From Sphaerisporangium fuscum (GTDB lineage: Bacteria > Actinomycetota > Actinomycetes > Streptosporangiales > Streptosporangiaceae), in the NCBI RefSeq assembly GCF_018531465.1, contig NZ_JAHDTF010000031.1, forward strand, positions 1-64,000: a DNA stretch of 64,000 nt, read 5' to 3'. Below, in pieces: positions 8,890 through 17,758 of the stretch (positions within the stretch are counted from its first letter, which is position 1; every line of letters starts with the position of its first letter). The position numbers were made by a program, and so were the translations under genes. The notes beneath the pieces were generated by a model. The model had not been told where the DNA came from. It searched no databases and worked only from the letters and a program-made list of their open reading frames with translations.

Positions 8890-9498
8890 GTGGTCGAGCA
8901 AGACGGGAACGCGGCCGAACTACAGCACGGTGACGACCTGGCCGGCGCGTTCGGCGGTAACGTGCGGCGACGCCGCGAGGAGGCGGGTCTGACGCTGGAG
9001 CAGCTGTCCACACGAGCGTCGGTCAGCCGGGCGATGCTGTCCAAGGTCGAACGCGGTGAGAAGAGCCCGACGATCGGCGTCGCGTCCAGGATCGCCCACG
9101 CGCTGGACGCGTCGCTCTCGGAGCTGGTCGGTGCGCCGGCTGCTGCCGCGTCTGGTGTGGCCATTGTCATGCGCAAGAACGATCGCCCCGTTTTCCGTGA
9201 CCCGGAAACCGGCTTCGAGCGGCACATGGTGTCCGCGGCCCCGGGCGCGGGAGGAGCCGAGATGATCGTCCACTACCTCCCCGCGCAGGTCTCCACCGGG
9301 CTGCTGCCCGCGTATCCGCCGGGCACGGAGAAGCAGCTCGTGGTGCTCAAAGGCACCCTCACCGTCGCGATCGGCGGGATCAGCGAGACCTTGGACGCAG
9401 GCGACTCCCTGTTCTTCCAGGCCGACGCGGACCACGGCTTCGCCAACCGGACGAACGCTCCCTGCGAATACATCATGTTCATCTCGCGCAGAACCTGA
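8890..9498 (+). CDS. XRE family regulator with C-terminal cupin
   Basis: A 202-residue regulator with an N-terminal HTH (RRRREEAGLTLEQLSTRASVSRAMLSKVERG) and a C-terminal single cupin (LLPAYPPGTEKQLVVLKGTL, LDAGDSLFFQADADHGFAN). This is the PuuR/SutR-like architecture; the cupin binds a small effector. I prefer the GTG at 8890 because GAGGAG lies just upstream; an in-frame GTG at 8854 would add 12 residues. It is divergent from the MBL hydrolase and probably controls it and itself through the palindrome at 8818-8834. Confidence 0.88.
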   Translation: MVEQDGNAAELQHGDDLAGAFGGNVRRRREEAGLTLEQLSTRASVSRAMLSKVERGEKSPTIGVASRIAHALDASLSELVGAPAAAASGVAIVMRKNDRPVFRDPETGFERHMVSAAPGAGGAEMIVHYLPAQVSTGLLPAYPPGTEKQLVVLKGTLTVAIGGISETLDAGDSLFFQADADHGFANRTNAPCEYIMFISRRT

Positions 9499-9524
9499 TC
9501 GGCCGCACCAGAGTGCGCGCGAGG

Positions 9525-9815
9525 TCATCCCCGCGCCGTTGCGGTGTATCCGCGGGTGCCGAGTTCGTACAGGTCGGCGTACAGGCCGTCCAGGGTGAGC
9601 AGGTGCTGGTGGCTTCCCGTCTCGCGGACCCGGCCGCCTCGAGGACGACGACGAGATCGGCCGTGCGGACCGTCGCGAAGCGGTGGGACACCAGCACCGT
9701 GATCGGCGCGTCCCGGTCGCGGGGGGCAGCCGAGGCCTCCCGGTCGCCGCCGGCGACCGTGGCGTAGGGGGCGAACAGGGCGTGCTCGGACGCCGCGTCG
9801 CGGCTCGCGGTCGGC
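9525..9815 (-). pseudogene. ABC transporter ATP-binding protein, C-terminal fragment
   Basis: The minus strand encodes only the tail of a fused permease/ATPase exporter: a segment ending EHALFAPYATVAGG, then TVLVSHRFATVRTADLVVVL (the H-loop region), then in the next frame RVRETGSHQHLLTLDGLYADLYEL. One extra base near 9637 breaks the frame. Walker A, Q-loop, signature and membrane domains are absent. Upstream it runs directly into a thiopeptide-type biosynthesis fragment, so the two were probably joined by a deletion inside one biosynthetic cluster. Confidence 0.75.
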
Positions 9816-10169
9816 CCAGCCGGCCGCCCGGTGGACGCTGCGCATGGAGACCGGCCCGCCGAACAGGAACTCGTCCGGCTCGTAGGCGCCGCCGTGCCAG
9901 TCGGTCAGCAGGCCGTCCCGCCGCCAGTCCCCCGGGCGCCGGCGCAGCAGCTCGTCGAGGGCGTCGGCCCGGTCACCGTCCGTCTGGAACCGCACCCGAA
10001 GTCCTGGAGGCTTGTGCATGAAGAAGAACTCCGTGGCGTCCCCCGCCTCGGGCGCCTCCACGGCCGTGCCGCGCAGCTCGCCGTACAGGGGTGTGTGCCG
10101 CCCCCGCGCCGGGACCACCCCGTAGTGCACCCACGTGCCGAGAAGCCGCTGCGGGGTCGGTACCACCAT
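9815..10169 (-). pseudogene. Thiopeptide-type bacteriocin biosynthesis domain (LanB C-terminal-like) fragment
   Basis: Starting at the ATG at 10169 the minus strand reads LGTWVHYGVV, EFFFMHKPPGLRVRFQ, then YEPDEFLFGGPVSMRSVHRA. The last motif is the hallmark YEPExxRYGGP-type signature of the SpaB/LanB C-terminal and thiopeptide-type biosynthesis proteins that act on tRNA-activated or cyclising RiPP precursors. The protein is cut after the signature and fused out of frame to the ABC transporter tail. It is the remains of a RiPP gene cluster. Recognition rests on the motif order; no precursor peptide is visible nearby. Confidence 0.6.
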
Positions 10170-10441
10170 GTCGTACCCGCCTCTGGGTTCATGCTCATGC
10201 CGCACACCCTTGAGGCGTTCCATCCAGTTACATCCGGGGACTGGATGGTTCACGCCTCGGCGGGCGCGAGGACTGCTCGCCACGGTGATGCCGCCGCCGC
10301 GCTTCCCCCCGGGCGCTGCGGGTGCCCGACCGTCTTGGCCCGCTGCTCAGCGTGTCGAGGCCGGTGGTCTGGCGCACTCTCCACTCAATAGGCTCGGATG
10401 CGTCGCTCTACGCCGAGAACATGAGGGAGCCCACATAATTG

Positions 10442-10882
10442 GTGATCATCAATCAGGAGACGTCGTTCGACGAGGCAGAGGTGTTCGAGCTCTACGACTC
10501 GGTCGGCTGGGCCCCGTGGACTCGCGACGTCGCCCGGGTGTGCCGGAGCCTGGCCAACTCGCACCTGGTCGTCACCGCCAGGGACGAGTCGGGACGACTG
10601 CTGGGCCTGGCACGGACGGTGTCCGATGACGAGATCGTCTGCTACGTGCAGGAACTGCTGGTCAACGCCCGACACCACGGCGAGGGCGTCGGTCGTCGGC
10701 TGCTGGAGCACCTCAAGGACCGGTACGCGCATTGCCGCTACTTCGTCCTCACCACCGACCACGAATCCACCTCGGAAGGCGCCGCCAACCACGCCTTCTA
10801 CCGCCGCCTCGGTCTGATCGAGCACCACGAGCAGGGCTTGTCGGCCTTCGGCCTGCGGGTGCGCGACCCGCGGAGCCTCTAG
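10442..10882 (+). CDS. GNAT family N-acetyltransferase
   Basis: A 146-residue GNAT. The acetyl-CoA loop is ELLVNARHHGEGVGRRLLEH, preceded by LLGLARTVSDDEIVCYVQ and followed by the beta-5 and C-terminal FYRRLGL motif. It is complete for a compact GNAT. The start is GTG at 10442 or the adjacent TTG at 10439, with GAGGGAG upstream. It stands alone between two decayed loci and has no obvious partner; the acceptor substrate is unknown. Confidence 0.85.
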   Translation: MIINQETSFDEAEVFELYDSVGWAPWTRDVARVCRSLANSHLVVTARDESGRLLGLARTVSDDEIVCYVQELLVNARHHGEGVGRRLLEHLKDRYAHCRYFVLTTDHESTSEGAANHAFYRRLGLIEHHEQGLSAFGLRVRDPRSL

Positions 10883-10928
10883 CCGTATTGAGCCCTGGCC
10901 ACCAGCCGCGGTCGCCGGCGCTGCGGGG

Positions 10929-11460
10929 TCACTCCCGATGGGCGACGTAGACGGAGATCGAGCCGGTGGCCGTGGGCACCATCTCGGCCTCGCGTACGTC
11001 GTGGAAGCCGGCCTCGGACATCAGGCCGGGAAGGGCGCCGTCGGCGTTGGGCTGGGTGTCCTCCTTGCCGTCCGCGAACTGCACGAACCGGAACGCCAGG
11101 CGCATCGGCCGCGTCCGCTGCAGCCCGCAGTCGGCGATCACCAGCTTCCCGCCCGGCCGCAGCACCGCCGACATGGACGCGAGCACCGCCCGTTTCACCG
11201 CGACCGGGCACTGGTGGAGCCAGCACGTCAGGATCGGGATCCAGGCCCACTATCCTGGCGTGCCGCTCCACACGGGCCAGCAACAGCGCCAGTGAGCCGG
11301 TGCCGCACCCCACGTCGAGGATCACCTCATCGGGGCGCGGCGCCACGTACATGGCGGCGAGAGCCCGCCACAGACGCTCGCGCGTCAGTGCGATCACGTG
11401 GTCGTAGAACCGGGTAGGGGCGAAGCGGCCCAGGGCGGGGGTGAAGGTGTTCTCGCTCAT
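10929..11460 (-). pseudogene. Class I SAM methyltransferase with internal deletion
   Basis: From the ATG at 11460 the minus strand encodes FAPTRFYDHVIALTRERLWRA-like N-terminal sequence and VILDVGCGTGSLALLLARVE (motif I), then the acidic loop IVGLDPDPDVL. It then jumps frame to VKRAVLASMSAVLRPGGKLV (motif III) and runs to a normal C-terminus at 10929. About 40-50 residues between motif I/II and motif III are missing and the frame is shifted, so a methyltransferase of the UbiE/type-11 group has lost its middle. It is not expected to work. Confidence 0.8.
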
Positions 11461-11666
11461 GCCCGCAGTCTCGACCGCGCGACGGAGCCCGGTCTTGAAC
11501 GAACCGCTCGTCCTGGCCGGCGGTAATCCCGGGCGTGAGGAACGGTGAAGCCGGTGCCGCGCCGGCGGAGACGGATTCCGAACAGAGCCCGCGGCGCCAT
11601 GTCGAATTCCGTCATCGGGACGTCGGTGGCTGGAATGCACTGGAGTGCGCCAGCAGCCTGTGAGCC

Positions 11667-12545
11667 ATGAGCGAACGCGACATCGACCGGATCGACCACT
11701 CCGTCCTCTACACCACTGACATGGACGCCACCGCCACGACATACGAGGCACTCGGTTTCACTCTCACGCCGCTGTCCATGCACATGGGCTCCGATCGCCC
11801 CGGCGGCGAGCGCAAGCCGATGGGCGCCGGCAACCGGTGTGCGCTGTTCGGCCGAACCTATCTGGAACTGCTCGGCCTCTTCGGGGACGGCTCGGCCGAT
11901 CCGTGGAACATCCGCCCCCTGATCGCCAAGTACGAGGGCCTGCACGGCTGTTCGTTCGGCTGCGGCGACGCCGAAGCCGTCGAGAAGCGGCTGCGCGAGG
12001 CGGGGCTGTCGTCGTCCGGAGTGCTGCCGTTGCAACGGGACGTGGAAACCCCCGACGGGACGGCGACGGCGCGGTTCCAGGCGATCCACCTCGACCGCGC
12101 GCTCACTCCCGAAGGCCTGATCCACATCGCGCGCCACCTGACGCCCGAGGTGATCCACCAGCCCCGCTACCTGGACCACGCCAACGGCGCCACCCACCTG
12201 CACAGTGTGCTGCTCGTCGTGGACGACGCCGACCTTACGGCCACCGTCGCCCGCTACGCCCGCACCCTGGACATCGAGCCGGTGACCGAGGGGCCCCGGC
12301 ACGTCCTTTCCCTTCAGGTGGGCCGGATGGAGATCGTCCAGGTCTCCGCTTTCGACGAGGTCCTGCCTGGCGAACCGGTGCCCGCGCTGCCCTACCTGGC
12401 GGGACAGGCGGTGGCGGTCCGAGACGTCAGTGCGGCCCGCGCCCTCGTGGAAGGCAACGGATTCGCCGTCCGTGGGCTGCCGGACGGATTCTTCGTCGGG
12501 GCCGGTCAGGCCCGTGGTGCGGCGATCGCCTTCCTGAGGGCCTGA
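11667..12545 (+). CDS. VOC/glyoxalase-like domain protein
   Basis: A 292-residue protein of the Glyoxalase_3-like VOC group: IDRIDHSVLYTTDMDATATT at the start gives the first beta-alpha-beta unit with a metal-type His. The second module contains HANGATHLHSVLLVVDDADL and a Glu-bearing MEIVQVSA strand. Two-module VOC proteins of this size are seen next to dioxygenase and lyase genes, but none is adjacent here. It is complete and well framed. Reaction unknown. Confidence 0.82.
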   Translation: MSERDIDRIDHSVLYTTDMDATATTYEALGFTLTPLSMHMGSDRPGGERKPMGAGNRCALFGRTYLELLGLFGDGSADPWNIRPLIAKYEGLHGCSFGCGDAEAVEKRLREAGLSSSGVLPLQRDVETPDGTATARFQAIHLDRALTPEGLIHIARHLTPEVIHQPRYLDHANGATHLHSVLLVVDDADLTATVARYARTLDIEPVTEGPRHVLSLQVGRMEIVQVSAFDEVLPGEPVPALPYLAGQAVAVRDVSAARALVEGNGFAVRGLPDGFFVGAGQARGAAIAFLRA

Positions 12546-12654
12546 CGGATGACCGGCCTCGTTCACGCGCCCGCCGGGGCACCGCGCGGCGTGCCCACGG
12601 CACGGTCACGGCGTATCGGGTATCCCGCACGGCAGCGCCGGGCGGTGACCGCCC

Positions 12655-12947
12655 CAGGACGAGGACTGCCTGTCCTTGAACGTCTGGACTCCGGGCGGTG
12701 CCCGGTTGCCGGTGCTGGTCTGGCTGCACGGCGGCGGCTTCCGGCATTCCCCTGCTGATCGGTACGACCTGCGACGAGGCCTGGGCGTTCTTGCCCGGCG
12801 CACCGGCCGAGGTGACCGCACGGCTGTTCGGCGAAGGCAGCCTGCACCTGGCCCGGCGGGCCCGTTCGGCCGTCGTCTTCCCGTTCGACCGGTCGCCACC
12901 TGGCAGCCCCTTCGGCGCCTGCCAGGCACTTCACCTGAGCACGAATA
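12655..12947 (+). pseudogene. Type-B carboxylesterase remnant
   Basis: The sequence starts at the carboxylesterase signature EDCLSLNVWTPGG and the oxyanion LVWLHGGGF, then jumps directly, in another frame, to C-terminal pieces IPLLIGTTCDEAWAFLPG and GSPFGACQAL. In intact type-B carboxylesterases these blocks are about 200 or more residues apart, and the catalytic GESAG serine lies in the missing part. This is therefore a gene with a large internal deletion. It abuts the Lrp-type regulator that may once have controlled it. Confidence 0.7.
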
Positions 12948-12958
12948 CCCTGAAGTGG

Positions 12959-13969
12959 GTGAATTCCCTGATCCTGGACGAGCTCGACCGCTCGATCGTC
13001 CACGCACTGCACATCGACGGGCGTGCACCCTTCAGCCGCATCGCGTCGGTGCTGGGCGTGTCCGATCAGACGGTCGCCCGGCGCTACCGCAGACTTCGCT
13101 CCGCCGGATCGCTCAGAGTGATCGGCCTGCCGAACGCGCGGCCCCTGGGCTGGGTGGAATGGTTCGTCCGGGTCCAGGTGACACCCGACGCGGCGGTGCC
13201 CGTCGCCGACGCGCTGGCCCGCCGCCCGGACACCTCCTGGGTCTGCCTCACCTCCGGTGGCACGCAGATCGTCTGTGTCACCCGGGCGCGCAGTTCGCAC
13301 GAACGCGACGCGCTACTGCTCGGACAACTACCCAGGACACCGCGAGTCACCGGCGTCACGGCGCACTGCCTGCTGCGCGTCTTCGCAGGCGGCCCGTCCG
13401 GCTGGCACGGCAGAGCCGACTCGCTCACCCCGGAGCAGGCCTGCGCCCTCGCCCCCGAACCACCCCAGCACCCGCAGCAGCGGGTGGTCCTGCAGGAAGG
13501 CGACGAGCAGATGCTGGCCATCCTGGCCCGGGACGGCCGCACGACCTATCCCGACATGGCCAAGGTGACCGGCTGGTCGGAGGTGACGGCCAAACGCAGA
13601 CTGGCGCACCTGGTCCGGCGCGGCGCGCTCTTCTTCGACGTCGACATCGACCCGCTGCTGCTGGGATTCGAGACGCTCGCCATACTCTGGCTGACCGTCG
13701 ACCCGGCCCGGATGCGCCGGACAGCCGAGGTGATCGCCGCGCGTCCCGAAGTCGCCTTCGCCGCCGCCACCACCGGCCCGACTAATCTGCTGGTCTTCGT
13801 CGCCTGCCACGACGTGGATTCCCTGTACGACTTCCTGGAAGACGGGATAGGCAACCTGCCGGGGATCCGCCAACTGGAGAGCGCACCCGTCATCCGCAGC
13901 AGCAAGCGTGTCGGCGCGGGTGACGGCGCGACGACACCCGTCGGCCGGCGTCCCGCTACGACACGATGA
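12959..13969 (+). CDS. Lrp/AsnC family regulator with two HTH modules
   Basis: A 336-residue regulator with two tandem Lrp modules. The first HTH is ILDELDRSIVHALHIDGRAP and SRIASVLGVSDQTVARRYRR; the second is DEQMLAILARDGRTTYPDMA and VTGWSEVTAKRRLAHLVRRG. Each is followed by a RAM-like ligand-binding fold. This double-module form is common in actinomycetes. The GTG at 12959 is chosen because it immediately precedes the first HTH; the open frame extends upstream only into the carboxylesterase remnant. Its target may have been that deleted esterase gene. Confidence 0.82.
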   Translation: MNSLILDELDRSIVHALHIDGRAPFSRIASVLGVSDQTVARRYRRLRSAGSLRVIGLPNARPLGWVEWFVRVQVTPDAAVPVADALARRPDTSWVCLTSGGTQIVCVTRARSSHERDALLLGQLPRTPRVTGVTAHCLLRVFAGGPSGWHGRADSLTPEQACALAPEPPQHPQQRVVLQEGDEQMLAILARDGRTTYPDMAKVTGWSEVTAKRRLAHLVRRGALFFDVDIDPLLLGFETLAILWLTVDPARMRRTAEVIAARPEVAFAAATTGPTNLLVFVACHDVDSLYDFLEDGIGNLPGIRQLESAPVIRSSKRVGAGDGATTPVGRRPATTR

Positions 13970-13988
13970 CGGCCTGGCACCGGGCCGG

Positions 13989-14074
13989 TCATGCGGCGCC
14001 GAGCGAGATCCCTCCGTCCACGACGAGTTCGATGCCGGTGATGTACTCGGACCGGTCGTCGAGCCCGGTTTCGT
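13989..14074 (-). pseudogene. Short-chain dehydrogenase C-terminal stump
   Basis: Only the last part of an SDR remains on the minus strand: SEYITGIELVVDGGISL followed by the stop. This is the classic SDR C-terminal signature. Upstream codons in frame are unrelated to SDRs and antisense to another stump. Non-functional. Confidence 0.5.
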
Positions 14075-14099
14075 TGAGCAACTGGAAGCGGATCGGCGG

Positions 14100-14243
14100 C
14101 CCCTGCCGGTCGCAGGCCCGCAACGCCACCTGCGCCGCGAGCCCAGCCAGATCGCGAGGACCCTGGGCATCGACCTCACCGAACCCACCGGGCTCGCACG
14201 GGCCGGACTCGCCCTCACCGCCTGGCGGCCACTTCACGACTGA
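14100..14243 (+). pseudogene. PucR/CdaR-like HTH C-terminal stump
   Basis: The plus strand ends in SQIARTLGIDLTEPTGLARAGLALTAWR and a stop. This resembles the end of the HTH_30 domain of PucR/CdaR-type regulators, where an IxxxLGxDLxxP motif precedes a leucine-rich helix. The rest of the gene is absent. The assignment is tentative. Confidence 0.3.
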
Positions 14244-14839
14244 GGCACCATCGGGACGCGTCCGGGTGGCCCGGCGTCGCCGGCGAAGTGCGGCAGGACC
14301 ATCTCGGTCAGGGCGGTGACGTCGGCGTCGGCCATCGGCTCGCCGGTCATGCCCATCCGGTGGAGCAGGGTGCCGACGACGACGTCGATGAGGAACAGGA
14401 TCCGGTTCTGCGGCTCACCGAGCGCGTCCTGGAGCGCGAGCCGGTAGGGGTCCTGCAGCCGCGCGGACAGGACCTGGCGCAGGGCCGGGTCGCTGACGGC
14501 GTCACTGAACACGCCGGCGAAGGCGTCGCCCACGCCGGGCTCGCCGATCTTCGCCGCGATCCAGCGGATGGCCGAGGAGATCAGCTCGGCTCTGCCGGTG
14601 CCCTCCAGCGGCACCGGGCCGAACGCGTCGAGGAGGCAGTCCACGATCAGTGCGCCCTTGGACGGCCAGCGACGGTAGATCGTCGTCTTGGCGACGCCGG
14701 CCGCGGCGGCGATGCGGTCGACGGTGGCACGCGCGTAGCCGAGTTCGTGGACCGTGCTCAGCGTCGCGGCGAAGACCACGGCGTTGACGCCGGTGCGCGG
14801 GCGGCCGGGAGGTCGGGCGGATGTGGGCGCTGGGGTCAT
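14234..14839 (-). CDS. TetR family regulator
   Basis: A 201-residue TetR regulator with N-terminal HTH (LGYARATVDRIAAAAGVAKTTIYRRWPSK) and a C-terminal ligand/dimer domain ending FLIDVVVGTLLHRMGMTGEP. The ATG at 14839 is preferred; an ATG three codons earlier is possible. It is divergent from an HSL-type hydrolase across 75 bp that contain a long palindrome. It is probably a repressor of that hydrolase and of itself. Confidence 0.88.
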   Translation of the reverse strand: MTPAPTSARPPGRPRTGVNAVVFAATLSTVHELGYARATVDRIAAAAGVAKTTIYRRWPSKGALIVDCLLDAFGPVPLEGTGRAELISSAIRWIAAKIGEPGVGDAFAGVFSDAVSDPALRQVLSARLQDPYRLALQDALGEPQNRILFLIDVVVGTLLHRMGMTGEPMADADVTALTEMVLPHFAGDAGPPGRVPMVPQS

Positions 14840-14860
14840 GCCCCACACGATAGCCGGTTA

Positions 14861-14892
14861 CGCTACTGTAGGTATCGATACCTCCGGTAGCG
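14861..14892. promoter_or_regulatory. 32-bp composite palindrome, TetR operator candidate
   Basis: The inner palindrome AGGTATCGATACCT (14870-14883) is flanked at 3 bp on each side by CGCTAC and its complement GTAGCG. The whole 32 bp is a two-shell dyad centred between the TetR gene and the divergent hydrolase. Confidence 0.7.
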
Positions 14893-14914
14893 AAATAGTA
14901 GATCGAGGAGCGAC

Positions 14915-15892
14915 ATGAGCGAAGTCACCGGTAGGGAACGGCCGCCACTGGGCATCCGATTGCTGAGTGCTCTGGGAAAGGAACCGGACTGGCTGGCGAT
15001 GACGGCCGAGGAACTGGTCGCCTTGCGTGAGGCGGAGAACCGCAAGCGAGCATCCCGTCTGGCACGGGTGATCACCGGGTTTCCGGACCGCGGCGCCGAG
15101 ATCCAGTGGCAGGAGCTGGCGCTGCCCGGCCGCAGGCTCCCGGTCCGGGTGTACCGGCCCTCGGGCGAGCGCGCCGCCCTGCCGCTCGTGCTCCACGTGC
15201 ACGGCGGCGGGTTCGTGGGCACGGCGGTACAGAGCGACTGGGTCAACAGCCACCTCGCCGCCCGGCTGCCCGCGGTCGTCGTCTCGGTCGAGCACCGCCT
15301 GCTCGACGCGCAGACCCCGCTGCCGGCCGCTGTCGACGACGGCTGGGACGTACTCCAGCATGTAGTGCGGCACCCCGCACCGTGGGGGATCGACCCGACA
15401 CGGACGGCCGTCTTCGGCGAGAGCACCGGCTCGATGGTCACCGCCCTGGCCGCGATCCGGGCTCGAGAGTCCGGCCTGCTCCTGCGGGCGCAAGTGCTGG
15501 TCAACGCCGCCGTCGACCTGACCGAGACGATGTTCGAGCACGACTCGGTCACCCGGCACGCCCACAGCCCGACCCTCACCATGCCGCAGATGCGGTTGCT
15601 CCACCGGTTCGCCGTCCCGCCGGGGACCGATCCTCGTGAGCTGTCACCGCTGTATGCCGACGACCTGAGCGGGCTGGCCCCAGCGCTCGTGGTGGTTCCG
15701 ACCATCGATCCGGTGGCCGACCACGGCCGCACCTACGCAGAACGGCTACTGGCGGCCGGGACGCCCGCCCGGCTCGTCGAGTACCCCGGAGCGACACACG
15801 CGTTCCTCAGCATGCCGGGCCTGGTGCCGCAGGCGAAGGCCGCGCGAGCGGAGATTTTCGAGTTCCTCCGCGGGACCCTCACCGGGCGATGA
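14915..15892 (+). CDS. HSL-type alpha/beta hydrolase/esterase
   Basis: A 325-residue hormone-sensitive-lipase-like hydrolase. The oxyanion motif is HVHGGGF (H96). The nucleophile is S170 in FGESTGS, a variant of the usual GDSAGG. The acid is likely the Asp in VPTIDPVAD and the base the His in GATHAFLS. An N-terminal cap of about 90 residues is present. It hydrolyses small esters in the cytoplasm, by family. TetR-controlled arrangement; start ATG with GAGGAG upstream. Confidence 0.88.
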   Translation: MSEVTGRERPPLGIRLLSALGKEPDWLAMTAEELVALREAENRKRASRLARVITGFPDRGAEIQWQELALPGRRLPVRVYRPSGERAALPLVLHVHGGGFVGTAVQSDWVNSHLAARLPAVVVSVEHRLLDAQTPLPAAVDDGWDVLQHVVRHPAPWGIDPTRTAVFGESTGSMVTALAAIRARESGLLLRAQVLVNAAVDLTETMFEHDSVTRHAHSPTLTMPQMRLLHRFAVPPGTDPRELSPLYADDLSGLAPALVVVPTIDPVADHGRTYAERLLAAGTPARLVEYPGATHAFLSMPGLVPQAKAARAEIFEFLRGTLTGR

Positions 15893-15942
15893 GCGGTTCA
15901 ATACCGGAAACCATCCCATCTGTCGACGTAAGGAATGCCTCG

Positions 15943-16686
15943 ATGACCGACCAGGCGCACGCCACCACCACTGCCGCTGCCGAGCACTCCCGGCTCACCG
16001 CCTTCGGCGACCATCTGATCGCCCTGCACGACGAACTCCGCCGCGACATCGCAGCCCTGCGCGAGGAGGCGTCACACCTGCCCGCCGACGGAGAGACCGC
16101 CGGCCCGCTCACCCTGCCCCAGCGGCTCCACAGCCACTGCCTGTCCTTCTGCGAGGCCCTGGACGCCCACCACACCACCGAGGATCGGACGGTCTTCCCC
16201 TTCCTGGCCCAGGAACACCCCGAACTGTCGGAGGTACTGGACCGCCTGACCTCCGACCACCGGGTCATGGCGACCCTCCTGACCGACCTTCGCGAGGTCG
16301 CCGCGACCCCCTCCGCCCCCGGCTTCCACGCGGACCTGGAACGCCTGTCGGTCGAACTCCTCACGCACCTCGACCGTGAGGAGCACTACCTCGTCCCGGT
16401 CCTCAACGCCGTGACACACTCCCCGACCACTGAGACGCCACTGGTCCGCCACGCACCCGCAGCCCTCGGCGGGCAGATCCCGCAGGCGGGGGCGGGATCT
16501 CGCGAGATGGGCGATGTGCGACTTTTCCGTGAACGGTCCATGCGGACAAGCGACGACGGCCCGGCAAAGTTCACCTGCGGGGCAGGAGCCCGACCACCGA
16601 GAGACCGACTCAAAGATCACGCAGAAACTCGAGGCCCAACCGCAACCGCACGGGTCAAGGCGGCATTCGACCGCGGGTCGGGATGA
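15943..16686 (+). CDS. Hemerythrin domain protein with suspect C-terminal extension
   Basis: Residues about 15-170 form a hemerythrin/HHE fold: FGDHLIALHDELRRDIAALR, EALDAHHTTEDRTVFPFL, LTSDHRVMATLL and LLTHLDREEHYLVPVLN supply the His and acidic ligands for a di-iron site. Residues after about 172 (an Arg/Gly/Thr-rich stretch of some 75) look like translated intergenic sequence, so the natural stop may have been lost or shifted. The function is oxygen or nitric-oxide sensing or binding, by family only. The ATG at 15943 follows the previous gene by 50 bp. Confidence 0.78.
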   Translation: MTDQAHATTTAAAEHSRLTAFGDHLIALHDELRRDIAALREEASHLPADGETAGPLTLPQRLHSHCLSFCEALDAHHTTEDRTVFPFLAQEHPELSEVLDRLTSDHRVMATLLTDLREVAATPSAPGFHADLERLSVELLTHLDREEHYLVPVLNAVTHSPTTETPLVRHAPAALGGQIPQAGAGSREMGDVRLFRERSMRTSDDGPAKFTCGAGARPPRDRLKDHAETRGPTATARVKAAFDRGSG

Positions 16687-16954
16687 GGAGTACCCGACCG
16701 TGGATAATTTTGGACGCGCTCGATCAAGTGGCGAGGGGCCTGCCCGCCCCCACCGCCTGACCGTCCGACTTCCACTTGGCCGACCGGTGCTGCCGGTCGG
16801 CCAGACGTACCTGAATCACCCGAGCTTCCCGCCCGCCCGATGCGCTTCCTCGGTCACGCACCGCGACCATCGCCGCGGCTGCGTCACTCGCGCTCGCCAT
16901 GCCAGGCCGCCTCCGCGGCCGGCGGCTTCCCAAGTAATCCAGAAAGGACCACAG

Positions 16955-17758
16955 ATGGACATCGCTACCGGCACGGTGCACACCGAAGGCGCCGACATCG
17001 TCTACGACTATCAGGGCGACGGGCCCCTGCTGCTGTTGATCGCGGGCGGCGGCGGGCACGCCGCCCGGCACTACCGCCTGATGAACGTGCTGGCCGAGCG
17101 GTACACAGTTGTCACTTACGACCGCAGAGGCAACTCCCGCAGTGTCGTCGACACCGAAACCGACCTGGACATGGCCCAGCAGGCGCGGGACGCGGCCGCG
17201 GTCATCAAGGCCATGGGACACGACAAGGCCTTCGTGTTCGGCAACAGCGGCGGCGCGAACATCGCCCTGGAACTAGCCGCCGACCACCCGGAAATGATCA
17301 CCGCCATGGTGGCGCACGAGGGACCCACCCTGCTCATCCTGCCCGACGCGGAGGCGTGTCTGGCGTGGGCCGAGCGGGTGCACAAGACCTACCTCACCGA
17401 GGGAGCCACAGCGGCCATGGAGGTATTCAACGAGTGCCTGGTCGGCTTCGACCCGCTCCCTCCCGCCGGCGCCATGCAGAACGCGGACTTCTTCATGGCC
17501 AGGGAGTTCCTGCCGATCAGCACCTATCGGCCGGACTTCGACGCCATCCGCGGCAACCGTGTACCGCTGGCCACGGCGGCCGGACACGACAGCGCGGACG
17601 CCTACTACGCCCGAACCGCCCGCCTCCATGCGGACCTTCTCGGCTGCGAGTACGCCGAGTTCCCCGGAAACCATCTTGCCTTCATCTTCGACCCACCGGC
17701 CTTCGCCACCGCCCTCACCGATCTCCTGCACAAATTGGCGGGCGACCGGACCGAGTAG
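16955..17758 (+). CDS. Alpha/beta hydrolase
   Basis: A 267-residue alpha/beta hydrolase. It has an oxyanion segment LLLIAGGGGHAARHYR, the nucleophile S98 in VFGNSGGANIALELA, and a C-terminal His in EFPGNHLAFIFDP. It resembles the 'alpha/beta fold hydrolase, DhaA/lipase-like' group often annotated as hydrolases near TetR regulators. The ATG at 16955 has AAAGGA just upstream; earlier in-frame starts give low-complexity sequence. Substrate unknown. Confidence 0.87.
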   Translation: MDIATGTVHTEGADIVYDYQGDGPLLLLIAGGGGHAARHYRLMNVLAERYTVVTYDRRGNSRSVVDTETDLDMAQQARDAAAVIKAMGHDKAFVFGNSGGANIALELAADHPEMITAMVAHEGPTLLILPDAEACLAWAERVHKTYLTEGATAAMEVFNECLVGFDPLPPAGAMQNADFFMAREFLPISTYRPDFDAIRGNRVPLATAAGHDSADAYYARTARLHADLLGCEYAEFPGNHLAFIFDPPAFATALTDLLHKLAGDRTE

